A stretch of 9,821 nt of DNA from the NCBI GenBank assembly GCA_003820635.1, contig RPOS01000114.1, forward strand, positions 1 through 9,821, written 5' to 3'. The position numbers and the translations under genes were made by a program. The notes beneath the pieces were generated by a model that had not been told where the DNA came from, made no database searches, and worked only from the letters and a program-made list of their open reading frames with translations. Below are positions 1 through 8,434 of this stretch, piece after piece; within the stretch, counting starts at the first letter, position 1, and each line of letters begins with the position of its first letter. Origin of the DNA: Verrucomicrobiaceae bacterium. GTDB lineage: Bacteria; Verrucomicrobiota; Verrucomicrobiae; Verrucomicrobiales; Akkermansiaceae.

Positions 1-731
1 ATGCGGATGATGGGCTCGGTGAGATTGAACTCCCGTTGGACCGCTGCGATCACCTCCAGGACGGGGGATTGGACCGCGAGGCTTGGCGCGCCCTCAAGCA
101 ACTCGTGCACCGTGGAGCTGACCATTTTCAAGGGCTGACGAATGAAGATGATACAAGTAAACAGCACCATCGCGGGGTCGATGAAAGGCACTGCCGCATC
201 CCAGGACGATCCGTCCAGCAGCAGCATGACGCCAAATCCGACAATCATCCCCACTCCCCGCAATCCACCGATCAACCATGCGGTGGACTCCGCTTGAATC
301 AAGTCCGAGTGCTTGACCTTCCGGCGCAACCAGAAGGCGAACACGATCGAGCCGAGGGCTGCAATGACACCATAAGGAATGGCAACCAGAGGTGAGAAGT
401 GACTTCCGCCGTTACGAATGGTGATGGCTGACTCCACGGCCGCATAAGCCAGAGTTGCTAGAATCACAAAACCCTGGATACCGATGACAAGCGGCGTCGT
501 CGATTGCTGTCCGTAGGGAAAAAGGCGGGACGGTTTTCGCACGGCAAGCATGGACGCCCGCAGTAACAAGCCCGAGGTGACGATTCCGATGAACCCGAAA
601 AACCCGTCAAACAGAATCATCTGCGACCCGATGGCAAATCCCCAGAGGATGCCCAACAGGCTGATTCCCGCAGTCGCAAGAATCGAGACGATCAGTGCGT
701 GCCGCTCCGGGTCCTGATAGGTCGCAGTCAC
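1..731 (-). CDS. Cation-diffusion-facilitator-like cation transporter, 3' end missing
   Basis: Integral inner-membrane protein of the cation efflux (CDF) superfamily, likely moving a divalent metal or other cation; substrate unknown. The 243 visible residues run off the left edge. There is no ATG: an in-frame TGA lies three codons upstream of GTG at 731-729, so that GTG is the only usable start that keeps the first helix. Hydrophobic segments fall at about residues 11-34, 40-60, 80-101, 115-134, 152-173 and 184-199. Family-like signatures are 'ILFDGFFGFIG' in helix 2 (Asp42), 'FPYG' at 71-74 after it, 'SDLIQAESTAWL' before helix 5, 'DPAMVL' at 185-190, and 'HELLEGAP' at 209-216 leading into the cytoplasmic C-terminal domain, whose start ('PVLEVIAAVQREF') is visible. 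The aspartate pair of the classical helix-2 metal site seems absent apart from Asp42. It follows the AbgT gene by 27 bases with no clear ribosome site, as the last visible gene of the operon. Family call fairly firm; substrate open. Confidence 0.75.
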   Translation of the reverse strand, partial: MTATYQDPERHALIVSILATAGISLLGILWGFAIGSQMILFDGFFGFIGIVTSGLLLRASMLAVRKPSRLFPYGQQSTTPLVIGIQGFVILATLAYAAVESAITIRNGGSHFSPLVAIPYGVIAALGSIVFAFWLRRKVKHSDLIQAESTAWLIGGLRGVGMIVGFGVMLLLDGSSWDAAVPFIDPAMVLFTCIIFIRQPLKMVSSTVHELLEGAPSLAVQSPVLEVIAAVQREFNLTEPIIR

Positions 732-758
732 TTTGATTCAGCAGGGCATGGTTCCGGC

Positions 759-2324
759 TCACAGTCCCCATGGAAGACCTAGCAGGAACCATGCGACAAA
801 AAGCAGTGTCCAGGTAACGTAAATTGCGACGACATACGGAATCATCAAGGCGATGATCGTTCCGACACCCACCTTGGGATCGTATTTCTGCGCGAAAACC
901 ACCACCAGCGCGAAATAGGCGTTGAGCGGCGAGACCACGTTCATCGGTGAGTCCGCCACCCGGTAGGCGGCCAGCACCGCCTCCGGATCCACCCCGAGTT
1001 GCACGAGAAGCGGCACGAAGATCGGTGCGAACAACGCCCACTTGGCGATCGCTCCGGTGATGAGGATGTCGATGATGCTGACGACCACGATGAAGCCCAG
1101 CAACAGCAACAACGGCGGGACGCTGGCGCTTTTCAAAACGTCGGCCATCGAAACGGCCAGGATGGTTCCGATGTTGCTGTAGTTGAAATAGGCGATGAAC
1201 TGACTGAGGATGAAGAGCAGGAAAATCAGACTGCCGAGCCCGGCCACCGCCTTCTCGATCGCCTTGATGATGTCGTTGGTACCTTTGAGCGTTCCGGCAC
1301 CGAGGCCGTAGGCGGTTCCGGTGACGAAGAAGAGCACCATGATCACCGCGATCAAGCCGTTCATCAGCGGGGAGTTCCCGATCAGCGCGCCCGTGTCCGG
1401 ATTGCGCAGCGCCGCGTTAGGACCGATGGTCAGCAAGGCGAGGAGCACGAAAACCCCCAGCAACCCGAAGGCCGCGAATTTCAGTCCGCGGGATTCGTTA
1501 CCGAGAGCGGCAGCCTCCGCCGCGGCTTTTTCGTCGGCTCCCATGTCGCTGGATGCCTCACCTTCGTATTTCCCCAAGCGTGGTTCGATGACCCGCTGGG
1601 TGACGACCGTGATCACCACCGTTAGAAGGATGACGGATGCCATGGAGAACCACAGGTTCGCAGTGAGATCGATCGAGAGCGCGGGATTCACCAGATGGAT
1701 CGCGTCGTTGGTGAACTCGGTGAGCACCGCATCGAGCGGCTTGATAAGCATGTTCACCGTGAACGCCGCCGCGACCGCGGCGAAGCCTGCGGCGACCCCC
1801 GCGACGGGGTGGCGGCCGACGCTGAGGAAAGCCACGCCCGCGAGTGGAATCAGCACCAGGTAGCCCGCATCCGCCGCGATGCTGGACATGATGCCCAGGA
1901 AAATCAGGATGTAAGCGATCGCCCAGCTCGGCGAGACGGCGACAAGCTTGCGGATGAGCGCTTTGATCAGGCCGGACGCCTCGGCCACGCCGACGCCGAT
2001 CATCGCCACGATGATGAGTCCCACGGCCGTGAAGCCCATGAAGTTGGGGATCACGGAGGTGTAGATGAAGCGGATACCCTCGGTCGTGAGCAGACTGCGG
2101 GCGACCACCGTCGTGGAGACGAGTTTGTCCGTCTGCGGATCCACGCTCTGCTGGGTCACCGAGGCACCGGCGAAGTGCAGGATGTGTGACAGGATGAGGA
2201 CCACCACGATGAGGAACAGGAAGATCATCACCGGATGCGGCACCTTGTTCCCCGCCTTTTCAACAACGTCGAGCATCCGCTTCATGAAGCCGTCGCCCTC
2301 TTTCTCCGCGTGTGTCGTGTCCAT
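759..2324 (-). CDS. abgT: AbgT-family transporter (p-aminobenzoyl-glutamate/sulfonamide type)
   Basis: Inner-membrane transporter of 521 residues, the usual length for AbgT proteins such as E. coli AbgT, YdaH and MtrF. Family members import p-aminobenzoyl-glutamate or export folate-pathway antimetabolites such as sulfonamides, driven by an ion gradient. The C-terminal core is a close match: Trp429, Arg455, Asp458 and Pro466 keep exactly the spacing of the functionally important MtrF residues Trp420, Arg446, Asp449 and Pro457 (numbers from memory), and Asp198 in 'KPLDAVLTEFT' probably matches MtrF Asp193. 'FNYSNIGTILA' (380-390) fits the first re-entrant hairpin region. A polar Ala/Glu-rich loop lies at about 250-280. 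ATG at 2324 is the called start; Met14 (2285) would give a shorter N-terminus closer to many relatives, and neither has a good Shine-Dalgarno. The gene begins 36 bases after the RND pump gene, with a terminator-like hairpin between. The direction of transport cannot be told from sequence; no abgA/abgB hydrolase genes are adjacent. Confidence 0.93.
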   Translation of the reverse strand: MDTTHAEKEGDGFMKRMLDVVEKAGNKVPHPVMIFLFLIVVVLILSHILHFAGASVTQQSVDPQTDKLVSTTVVARSLLTTEGIRFIYTSVIPNFMGFTAVGLIIVAMIGVGVAEASGLIKALIRKLVAVSPSWAIAYILIFLGIMSSIAADAGYLVLIPLAGVAFLSVGRHPVAGVAAGFAAVAAAFTVNMLIKPLDAVLTEFTNDAIHLVNPALSIDLTANLWFSMASVILLTVVITVVTQRVIEPRLGKYEGEASSDMGADEKAAAEAAALGNESRGLKFAAFGLLGVFVLLALLTIGPNAALRNPDTGALIGNSPLMNGLIAVIMVLFFVTGTAYGLGAGTLKGTNDIIKAIEKAVAGLGSLIFLLFILSQFIAYFNYSNIGTILAVSMADVLKSASVPPLLLLLGFIVVVSIIDILITGAIAKWALFAPIFVPLLVQLGVDPEAVLAAYRVADSPMNVVSPLNAYFALVVVFAQKYDPKVGVGTIIALMIPYVVAIYVTWTLLFVAWFLLGLPWGL

Positions 2325-2342
2325 AGTTTGTTAGTTTGATTT

Positions 2343-2370
2343 AAAAACCCGCCGGCTGCGTCATGCCGGC
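2343..2370 (-). terminator. Terminator-like hairpin between RND and abgT genes
   Basis: Read on the minus strand, GCCGGC (2370-2365), an 8-base loop, GCCGGC (2356-2351), then GGG and five T (2347-2343). The RND stop codon TGA lies inside the loop. The stem is only 6 bp but all G-C, and the T-run starts three bases after it, so it could act as a weak intrinsic terminator or attenuator that lowers expression of the two downstream genes. GCCGGC is itself a palindrome and the T-run is short, so chance is not excluded. Confidence 0.4.
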
Positions 2371-5300
2371 TCCTTGATCCTGAAGAAAATGGCGTAGAGC
2401 ACCGGGGTGACGATCAGGGAAAGCACGGCGGCGAACGACAACCCGAACATGATGCAGACCGCCATCGATCCGAAGAACGGATCCGTGAGCATCGGAATCA
2501 TCCCCAGCACGGTCGTCAGCACCACCATGCACACCGGCCGCATCTTGGCGGTGCCGCCGTCTAGCAGTGCCTGATAGGGCGGGGTGCCCTTGCCGATCAA
2601 GGTCAGGATTTTACTGAGCACCACGATCTGATTTTTGATCAACTCGCCGCCGAGCGCCAGGACACCGAGCGTGGCCATGAAGCCGAATGGCATGCGGGTA
2701 AGCAAGAGGCCTACTGTGATGGCAATGATGAAGAGCGGGATGATCAACCAGATCAAGAGGGTAACCCGCATCGAGTTGAACAAACACACGACGATGAAAA
2801 CCATCAGCGCGAAGACGTAAGGCAGCGGCTCCGCCAAGGCGGCGCGGGCTCGAGTCGAGTCCTCATGCTCACCACCCCACGCCATCGAATAGCCTGGCGG
2901 CAGTTCGATTTTCTCGATTTTCTCCACCACCCGGTCGCGCAACTGACTGGGCAGCCCCGTGCGCGGATCTGCATGCACCGTGAGAGTCGGGAATCGATCA
3001 CGGCGCATGACGACGGGATCCTCCCAGACGACTTGTGAGCCGGAGACCACCTGGTTCATCGGGATCATCCGCCCGGCGACCGGGCTCCAGATTTGCAGGC
3101 TGTTGATGGACCCCACATCATTGCGTTCGGATAGAGGAGGACGGGCGATGATGGGCAGGAAACGGGTCTCCTGAGGGAAAATACCGACACCCGCACTGCC
3201 CGGTTCCCGATAGGAACCCACCGGACGTCCCTCGAAGCTGCTCTGCAACGCACGGGCGACCTCCACCCGGGTGATGCCATTGCGGCGTGCCTGGGAATCC
3301 AGCAGTTCCGGGCGGATCGACTTCACCTGCTCGCGCCAATCATTGCGCACGCAGAGGGCATTACCATCGTCTTGAAGAATCTTCACCGCCTGATCGCCGA
3401 GTTGCCGCAGCACGGCGGAATCCGGGCCTTGGAAACGTGCCTGGACACGCCCACCATCGCCTGGTCCGAGCATGAACTTCTTGGCGATGGCATTGGCGTT
3501 CGGATAGTTATCGTCGAGGTGTTTCTGGATCTTCACCAACAGGTCCGAGATCTTTTTCGGATCATCCACGTCCACGAGGAACTGGACGTAGGCCGGATTC
3601 TCGTTTTCGGGTGAATAAACCAGGAGGAAGCGCAAGGCCCCGCTGCCGATGAAGGAGGTAACGTGGGTGACGTGCGGTTGCTCCTGCATGTAGCGCTGGA
3701 TCTCGCCGGCAAAGGCTTCCGTTTCGCGGATGTGATTGCTGGCAGGCAGGAACACATCGACCATGAATTGAGGCCGCGTGGCAGGCGGGAAAAAGCTCTG
3801 CTTGACCTGCCTGAATCCGAAGATGGACGCGATGAACATCACGACGCAGAGGACCACGACCGTCCAGCGGAAGCGCAGCGCCAGCACCAGGATTTTCCGA
3901 TAGACCCGGAAAGGCATTGCTTTGTAGGGATCGCTGTCTTCCGTCTTTTTAGTGGCCGGAAGCGGCTTGAACATCACGTAGCTCAACAAGGGAGTCACCG
4001 TGACGGATGAGATCCAGCTCAAGGTGAGTGCGATGAGGATGACCCAAAACAAGGAGTTGGTGTATTCCCCGGTGGAGTCCTGAGAGAGTCCGATGGCGGC
4101 GAAGGCGATTACGCCGATGGCAGTCGCGCCGAAGAGCGGCCACTGGTTTTCCGCCACGACTTCGCGGACGACTTCCATTTTGTTTCTACCCGATTCGATC
4201 CCGACCTTGATGCCCTCGATGACAATGATGGCATTGTCCGTGAGCATACAGAGCGCGATGATCAGTGCGCCCAGGGAGATACGCTCCATCAGCAGGTCGC
4301 CCTTCATGTACATCACCAGGAAAGTCGCCATGATGGTGATGAACAGCACCAAGCCGATGATGAAGCCGGTCTTGCGGCCCATCGCGAAGATCAGCACCAC
4401 GAAGACGATGGTCACTGCCTTGCCGAGGTTGAACATGAACTCGTTCACCGCGCTGGTGACGGCTTCCGGTTGGAAATTGATCTCACCGATTTCCATGCCG
4501 ATCGGCTGGTTGACCTTCAGCTCCGCGAGTTTTTCGCGGATCGCCTCGCCCATTTTGACGACGTTACCGCCCGGCACGCTGGAAACACCCAGGCCGATGG
4601 CATTTTTCCCATCGTAGCGCAGCATGCGCCTCGGCGGATCCTGATCGCCGCGCTCCACGGTGGCGATGTCCCGCAGGCGAAGTTGGCGACCGCTCTGGTC
4701 CGAGCCGATCACCATTTCCAACATCTCATCCACCGAGGCGAACGAACCGGTCGGGTCGAGTGGAATGTGCTGCTCCCCGACGCGGATGAGCCCGCCGTCG
4801 GCGGCGATGTTCCGCTCCTGGAGTTTTTGATAGATCAGCTCCTCGTTGAGACCTAACTGGGAAAGCCGCTGGCGCGAAATTTCGAGAAAGACCACTTCAC
4901 GCTGCTCGCCAAACAGGGCGACACTTTTCACCCCCGGCACTTGCAGCAACTCGCGGCGCAGGAAATCGACATAGCGACGCTGCTCCGAGGAGGAAAACCC
5001 CTCACCCGTGATCGCGAAGAAAATGCCAAACACATCGCCGAAGTCATCGACCACGATGGAATTGCCACGCACCGGGGCTGGCAGTTGGGCTTGGACATCC
5101 GAGACTTTGCGGCGCAGCTCGTCCCAGACCTGGGGAATCGTTTCCTTGTTGTACTGGGCCTTGATATCGACCGTGACCACCGAGCGGCCCCGAGTGGATT
5201 CCGACCTAACGAAGTCGAGCTGGCTGAGCTGTTGGCAGGCGACCTCGATGGGGTTGCTCACTTCCTGCGCCACCTCTTCCGCGCTGGCTCCCGGATAGGG

Positions 5301-5447
5301 CGTGATGATGAGGGCGCGCTTGATGGTGAACTCGGGATCTTCCAGCCGCCCCATGTTCATGTAGGCGAGAATGCCGCCGATGATCGCCATGGCCATGGCC
5401 ATGTAAATCATCCGGTTGTTTTTGACTGAAAATTCGCCGGGATTCAT
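2361..5447 (-). CDS. RND-family efflux pump, inner-membrane permease (AcrB-like)
   Basis: A 1028-residue proton-driven RND exporter, the normal length for the AcrB/HAE1 group, acting as the inner-membrane part of a tripartite pump. It shows the expected two-fold layout: helix 1 at about 12-31, a periplasmic porter domain at about 35-335, helices 2-6 at about 340-495, helix 7 at about 528-546, a second porter domain at about 550-870, and helices 8-12 at about 875-1022. 'ITPYPGASAEEV' (48-59) is typical of the family. The proton-relay Lys of helix 10 is present (Lys938 in 'LIKNQIVV'). In helix 4 only one of AcrB's two Asp is kept: Asp404 is followed by Asn405. Glu935 near Lys938 is unusual. The ATG overlaps the adaptor stop codon (ATGA) and has a strong Shine-Dalgarno, so the two are translationally coupled. 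No outer-membrane channel gene is in the window, so a TolC-like protein must come from elsewhere. Drug or other organic substrates are likelier than metals, because the CzcA-type helix-4 motif is absent. Confidence 0.95.
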   Translation of the reverse strand: MNPGEFSVKNNRMIYMAMAMAIIGGILAYMNMGRLEDPEFTIKRALIITPYPGASAEEVAQEVSNPIEVACQQLSQLDFVRSESTRGRSVVTVDIKAQYNKETIPQVWDELRRKVSDVQAQLPAPVRGNSIVVDDFGDVFGIFFAITGEGFSSSEQRRYVDFLRRELLQVPGVKSVALFGEQREVVFLEISRQRLSQLGLNEELIYQKLQERNIAADGGLIRVGEQHIPLDPTGSFASVDEMLEMVIGSDQSGRQLRLRDIATVERGDQDPPRRMLRYDGKNAIGLGVSSVPGGNVVKMGEAIREKLAELKVNQPIGMEIGEINFQPEAVTSAVNEFMFNLGKAVTIVFVVLIFAMGRKTGFIIGLVLFITIMATFLVMYMKGDLLMERISLGALIIALCMLTDNAIIVIEGIKVGIESGRNKMEVVREVVAENQWPLFGATAIGVIAFAAIGLSQDSTGEYTNSLFWVILIALTLSWISSVTVTPLLSYVMFKPLPATKKTEDSDPYKAMPFRVYRKILVLALRFRWTVVVLCVVMFIASIFGFRQVKQSFFPPATRPQFMVDVFLPASNHIRETEAFAGEIQRYMQEQPHVTHVTSFIGSGALRFLLVYSPENENPAYVQFLVDVDDPKKISDLLVKIQKHLDDNYPNANAIAKKFMLGPGDGGRVQARFQGPDSAVLRQLGDQAVKILQDDGNALCVRNDWREQVKSIRPELLDSQARRNGITRVEVARALQSSFEGRPVGSYREPGSAGVGIFPQETRFLPIIARPPLSERNDVGSINSLQIWSPVAGRMIPMNQVVSGSQVVWEDPVVMRRDRFPTLTVHADPRTGLPSQLRDRVVEKIEKIELPPGYSMAWGGEHEDSTRARAALAEPLPYVFALMVFIVVCLFNSMRVTLLIWLIIPLFIIAITVGLLLTRMPFGFMATLGVLALGGELIKNQIVVLSKILTLIGKGTPPYQALLDGGTAKMRPVCMVVLTTVLGMIPMLTDPFFGSMAVCIMFGLSFAAVLSLIVTPVLYAIFFRIKEPA

Positions 5448-6739
5448 GGCTGTCCACCTCCAAGACCATCACCCAAATCGCGCACTTTCATGCCTTCCCG
5501 CAGGACGGCGACGCCTGCCACGGCGATGCGGTCGCCGGATGCGAGACCGCTTGAGACCTCGATTTGATTGCCGCTTGCCTGGCCCAGCGTGACCGGGCGG
5601 CGGGTCACCGTTTGATCAGATCCCAGCACCCAGGTGATTTGCTCACCGGAGGGACTTTTGAAAATCGCGGAAACCGGCACCAAAATCCTGCCACCGAGGA
5701 TGCTTGCTCGACGGTAGGTGAGCGAAACCGTGGAGGTCATGCCGGGAAGCAGGTTGATCCCCTCGGGGACTTTCATCGCCACCCGCACGCTGAAAGTCTG
5801 CGTCACCGCATCCGCCCGCTGGGCGATTTCCTTGATGTAAACGGGGAAACTCAGGCCTGGGGCCGCGCTGAACTCCGCTTCGAGCCGCAGGATATCGGCG
5901 GCGCGGAGATCGGCCATCATCACCGCCTCGGGCACGTCCACGACAATGTCGATTTCGTTCACGTCCTGGAACTTCACCACCGACTGCTGTGCGCGGACGT
6001 TTTGGCCTTGTTCGACAAAGCGCTGGGCGATCACCCCGTCGTAGGGTGCCCGCAGGGTGGAGTCGGCTAACTGGAGATTCGCCTCGACGACCTGGCCTTC
6101 CAGGCCGCGGACCACCGCTTCCTTCGCCTGAACGTCCTCCTCGCGGGCGATGAGTCCGGCTTCGAGGGTCTGGCGGGCGGCTTCCTGGCCCTCCTGTGCG
6201 ACACTCACGGCAGTCTTGGCGCGTTCGAAATCCAAGCGGGAAATCGCCCGGGTCCGGATGAGTTGCTCCGCCATGCGGAACTCGGATCGGGCGTTGGATA
6301 GAGTCGCTTCCGCAGAGCGCAGCTGCGCTTCAAGCCGCAACCGCTCCTCGGGTCTCACCCCGCCTAACAATGACTGGAGATCCGCGCGCGAGCGGTCGAG
6401 CTGGCCTTGCAGGGCTGCGAGCCGCGCTTTGAAATCATCCTGCCGGAGCTGGGCGATAACGTCGCCTTTGGCAACCTTCTGACCCTCGCGAACGGGCAGA
6501 TCGACGATCAGGCCAGCCACTTGGAAGGTCAGTTCCACTTGTTTGGAAGCCTCCACCCGGCCGGGGAATGTCCGCGTGCGGGAATCCCCGCCAAGAGAGA
6601 CGACCATGGTTTTCACCGGCCTCGCCGCTTCTGCGGCAGGCGGCGCCTTGCGCGAACAACTGGCGCCGGCAAAGAGGCAGATTAATGAGGCCGCGAGGCA
6701 GCGGCCGAGAATTTGATGAGGAGACGGTCTAGGATTCAT
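5444..6739 (-). CDS. RND periplasmic adaptor lipoprotein (HlyD/AcrA-type membrane fusion protein)
   Basis: A 431-residue adaptor that would link the downstream RND pump to an outer-membrane channel. The N-terminus has a basic stretch, a hydrophobic core ('CLAASLICLFAGAS') and Cys28, a probable lipidation site, although -3 is Gly rather than the usual Leu, so the lipobox is imperfect. The first half of the lipoyl domain is at about 60-98 ('LPVREGQKVAKGDVIAQL'). A long Ala/Glu/Arg/Leu-rich alpha-hairpin follows at about 101-226, and the second lipoyl half is 'LRAPYDGVIAQRFVEQGQ' (229-246). Beta-barrel and membrane-proximal domains fill about 255-425. The gene shares an ATGA overlap with the RND permease, the standard arrangement for such pairs. 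It lies 21 bases after the MFS gene. Its own ATG lacks a recognisable Shine-Dalgarno, which hints at coupling to the upstream gene or a non-SD start. Family and partner are firm; substrate is unknown. Confidence 0.93.
   Translation of the reverse strand: MNPRPSPHQILGRCLAASLICLFAGASCSRKAPPAAEAARPVKTMVVSLGGDSRTRTFPGRVEASKQVELTFQVAGLIVDLPVREGQKVAKGDVIAQLRQDDFKARLAALQGQLDRSRADLQSLLGGVRPEERLRLEAQLRSAEATLSNARSEFRMAEQLIRTRAISRLDFERAKTAVSVAQEGQEAARQTLEAGLIAREEDVQAKEAVVRGLEGQVVEANLQLADSTLRAPYDGVIAQRFVEQGQNVRAQQSVVKFQDVNEIDIVVDVPEAVMMADLRAADILRLEAEFSAAPGLSFPVYIKEIAQRADAVTQTFSVRVAMKVPEGINLLPGMTSTVSLTYRRASILGGRILVPVSAIFKSPSGEQITWVLGSDQTVTRRPVTLGQASGNQIEVSSGLASGDRIAVAGVAVLREGMKVRDLGDGLGGGQP
5456..5461 (-). 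promoter_or_regulatory. Shine-Dalgarno of the RND permease gene
   Basis: GGAGGT on the minus strand, 8 bases before the ATG at 5447 and inside the last codons of the adaptor gene. It is the only strong Shine-Dalgarno in the operon. It fixes the permease start and suggests high or re-initiated translation of the pump at the ATGA overlap. Confidence 0.8.
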
Positions 6740-6760
6740 GTAGAGATGATTTTCGCTCGG

Positions 6761-8389
6761 TCATTTGAATTTCTTGTCGGACAGCTCGCCGGGCCGGTAA
6801 TCCGGCAGCCAGCCGCAGGGAACGATGGCGAAGAGCGCCATGCTGGCGAGCACGAAGAAACCGATTTGGAGCGCCCGCAGGCGGGTCTCCGAGTTGATAG
6901 TCACGGCCTCGGCGATCTGCTCGGGGGTGGCGTTGGTCGCCTCGAAGCGCTCTTTCAAGCGGTCGTTGTTGAGGAAATTGATGCTGCCGAGATCCACCTC
7001 CGCTTTCATTTCCGAGGTGATCAGCGGGTTGTCCGTCACGCGGTTCATGATGCCCGCGCTGAGCACACCGACCACCAGCGTGCCCATGACGGCGGTGCCC
7101 ACGGCGGCAGCGAGGTTCTGGGTCACGCCGCGCAGCGCGCCGACGTCGCCCGCGAGTTCCTTGGGCGACGAGGTGACGAGCACGTTGAAGAGCAGGGTGA
7201 CCAGCGCACCCTGCCCGACGCCGACCGTGATCAGACCGATGATGACCGGGAAGACGCTCCAGTCATTGCTCACGACAAACGCGAGCCACAGCGCTCCGGC
7301 GGCTACCAGAGTGAAGGCCCAGCGCGCGATCGTGCGCGGGGCGTATTTGCCGTAAAGCTTCACGATCAGGATCGCGGTGAAAAACACCGTCAGCATGAAG
7401 GGCATCATCGTCACCGACGTGGCCGCGCTGGTGCGCCCCTGAATGATCTGGATGTAAAGCGGCACCGTGAAGTTGATGGCGGCTTCCACCATGACGACGA
7501 GGAAAAGTGCGAGAACGGCCGCCCATTCCCTCGGTGAATCGATGACCTGAAGCGCCAGCAGCGGGGTTTTCCCCTTGCTCGCCTGTTTATGGCTCCACAG
7601 GAAGAACGCCATGAAGATGACGATGCCCAGGGCGATCATCAACGGTGCCGGTGATACGCCAAACACGTTAAACGGCGCGGCAGGTTGGGCGAGCGTGAGC
7701 CCCCAGTTGCGCAGGTTGTTGAACCCGAAGCTGATGAGGATCACCGCGACGGCGGACAGGATCACGCCGAGAACGTCGATCTTCACCTCCGGCTTGGGCG
7801 GCGATGGTTTGAGCTTGAAACTCAGCAGCAGCAGCACGGACGCGTGAACGATGAGCAGTCCGAAGGCGAGGCGCCAGTTGATCATGGCCACGTAGCCGAC
7901 GATGACGAATGCCAGCACCCCGGCGATGGCCCGTGCGGAGCCTAGCAAGCCAACGGCTTTCGCCTGCTGGGTGCCCTTGTAATGGTTCGCGATCAGCGCG
8001 ACCAGCGAGGGTACCAACGAGGCGCCCGCGAAGCCGGCCAAGGCCTGTCCGGCCAGCATCACCGTTGCGGTCGGGCTGACGACCATGATGATCATCGCCG
8101 CGAGGAACAGCGCCACGGCCACTTGGAAAAAGATCTTCGAACCGAAACGCTGGCCGAGCTTGCCGCCGAGCATCACGAAGCCCGAGACGCCGAGCGAATA
8201 CATGACGATCGCCGTGCCCACCGTGGTGGGTGCGGTGTTGAAACTTTTGACCATGCCGCTCATGGAAACAGGCAGAGCGGCGACATTGAAAGACATCAGC
8301 ATCTGGCCCATGGCGATGACCACCATCGGCAGCCACGAGGCGTTTTCTTCGATGTCCGATTTGGAATGTGAAACAGTATTGTTTGCCAT
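6761..8389 (-). CDS. MFS transporter, DHA2-like (14-helix type)
   Basis: A 542-residue major facilitator transporter; the length and hydrophobic pattern fit the 14-helix DHA2 drug:proton antiporters (EmrB/QacA type). Helix 1 starts near residue 20 ('WLPMVVIAMGQMLMSF'). The loop 2-3 motif A is clear as 'GGKLGQRFGSKIFF' (75-88), and 'NHYKGTQQAKAVGLLGSARA' (135-154) is the expected run into helix 5. The antiporter motif C in helix 5 is degenerate: 'GSARAIAGVLAFVIVG' lacks the usual Gly-Pro, so drug export is less certain than the family name implies. A soluble, charged stretch of about 50 residues (452-505) precedes the last helix, as in other DHA2 proteins. It lies 45 bases after glsA and 21 before the adaptor gene. 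An AGGA 13 bases before the ATG is too far to be a good ribosome site. EmrB-like pumps often use an EmrA adaptor, but the adaptor here is RND-type and coupled to the RND pump, so the two exporters probably work separately. Confidence 0.88.
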   Translation of the reverse strand: MANNTVSHSKSDIEENASWLPMVVIAMGQMLMSFNVAALPVSMSGMVKSFNTAPTTVGTAIVMYSLGVSGFVMLGGKLGQRFGSKIFFQVAVALFLAAMIIMVVSPTATVMLAGQALAGFAGASLVPSLVALIANHYKGTQQAKAVGLLGSARAIAGVLAFVIVGYVAMINWRLAFGLLIVHASVLLLLSFKLKPSPPKPEVKIDVLGVILSAVAVILISFGFNNLRNWGLTLAQPAAPFNVFGVSPAPLMIALGIVIFMAFFLWSHKQASKGKTPLLALQVIDSPREWAAVLALFLVVMVEAAINFTVPLYIQIIQGRTSAATSVTMMPFMLTVFFTAILIVKLYGKYAPRTIARWAFTLVAAGALWLAFVVSNDWSVFPVIIGLITVGVGQGALVTLLFNVLVTSSPKELAGDVGALRGVTQNLAAAVGTAVMGTLVVGVLSAGIMNRVTDNPLITSEMKAEVDLGSINFLNNDRLKERFEATNATPEQIAEAVTINSETRLRALQIGFFVLASMALFAIVPCGWLPDYRPGELSDKKFK

Positions 8390-8434
8390 ATGATTGGTAT
8401 TTTCCTGAAAATGCGAGGTTGATTGGGGCGAAAG

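Noticed and set aside
739..750. ATG at 750 as the start of the cation transporter
   Set aside because: It is out of frame with the transporter and meets TGA after three codons.
607..1041. 144-codon minus-strand open frame across the abgT/CDF junction
   Set aside because: It is out of frame with both neighbours, and its translation shows none of the membrane pattern seen in the true frames.
999..1625. 208-codon plus-strand open frame, rich in Gln, Glu and Asp
   Set aside because: Antisense shadow of abgT's membrane segments; low complexity without any family motif.
6713..7537. 274-codon open frame on the plus strand, opposite the MFS gene
   Set aside because: Its His/Asp/Arg/Glu-rich composition is the typical reverse image of a hydrophobic membrane gene; no domain seen.
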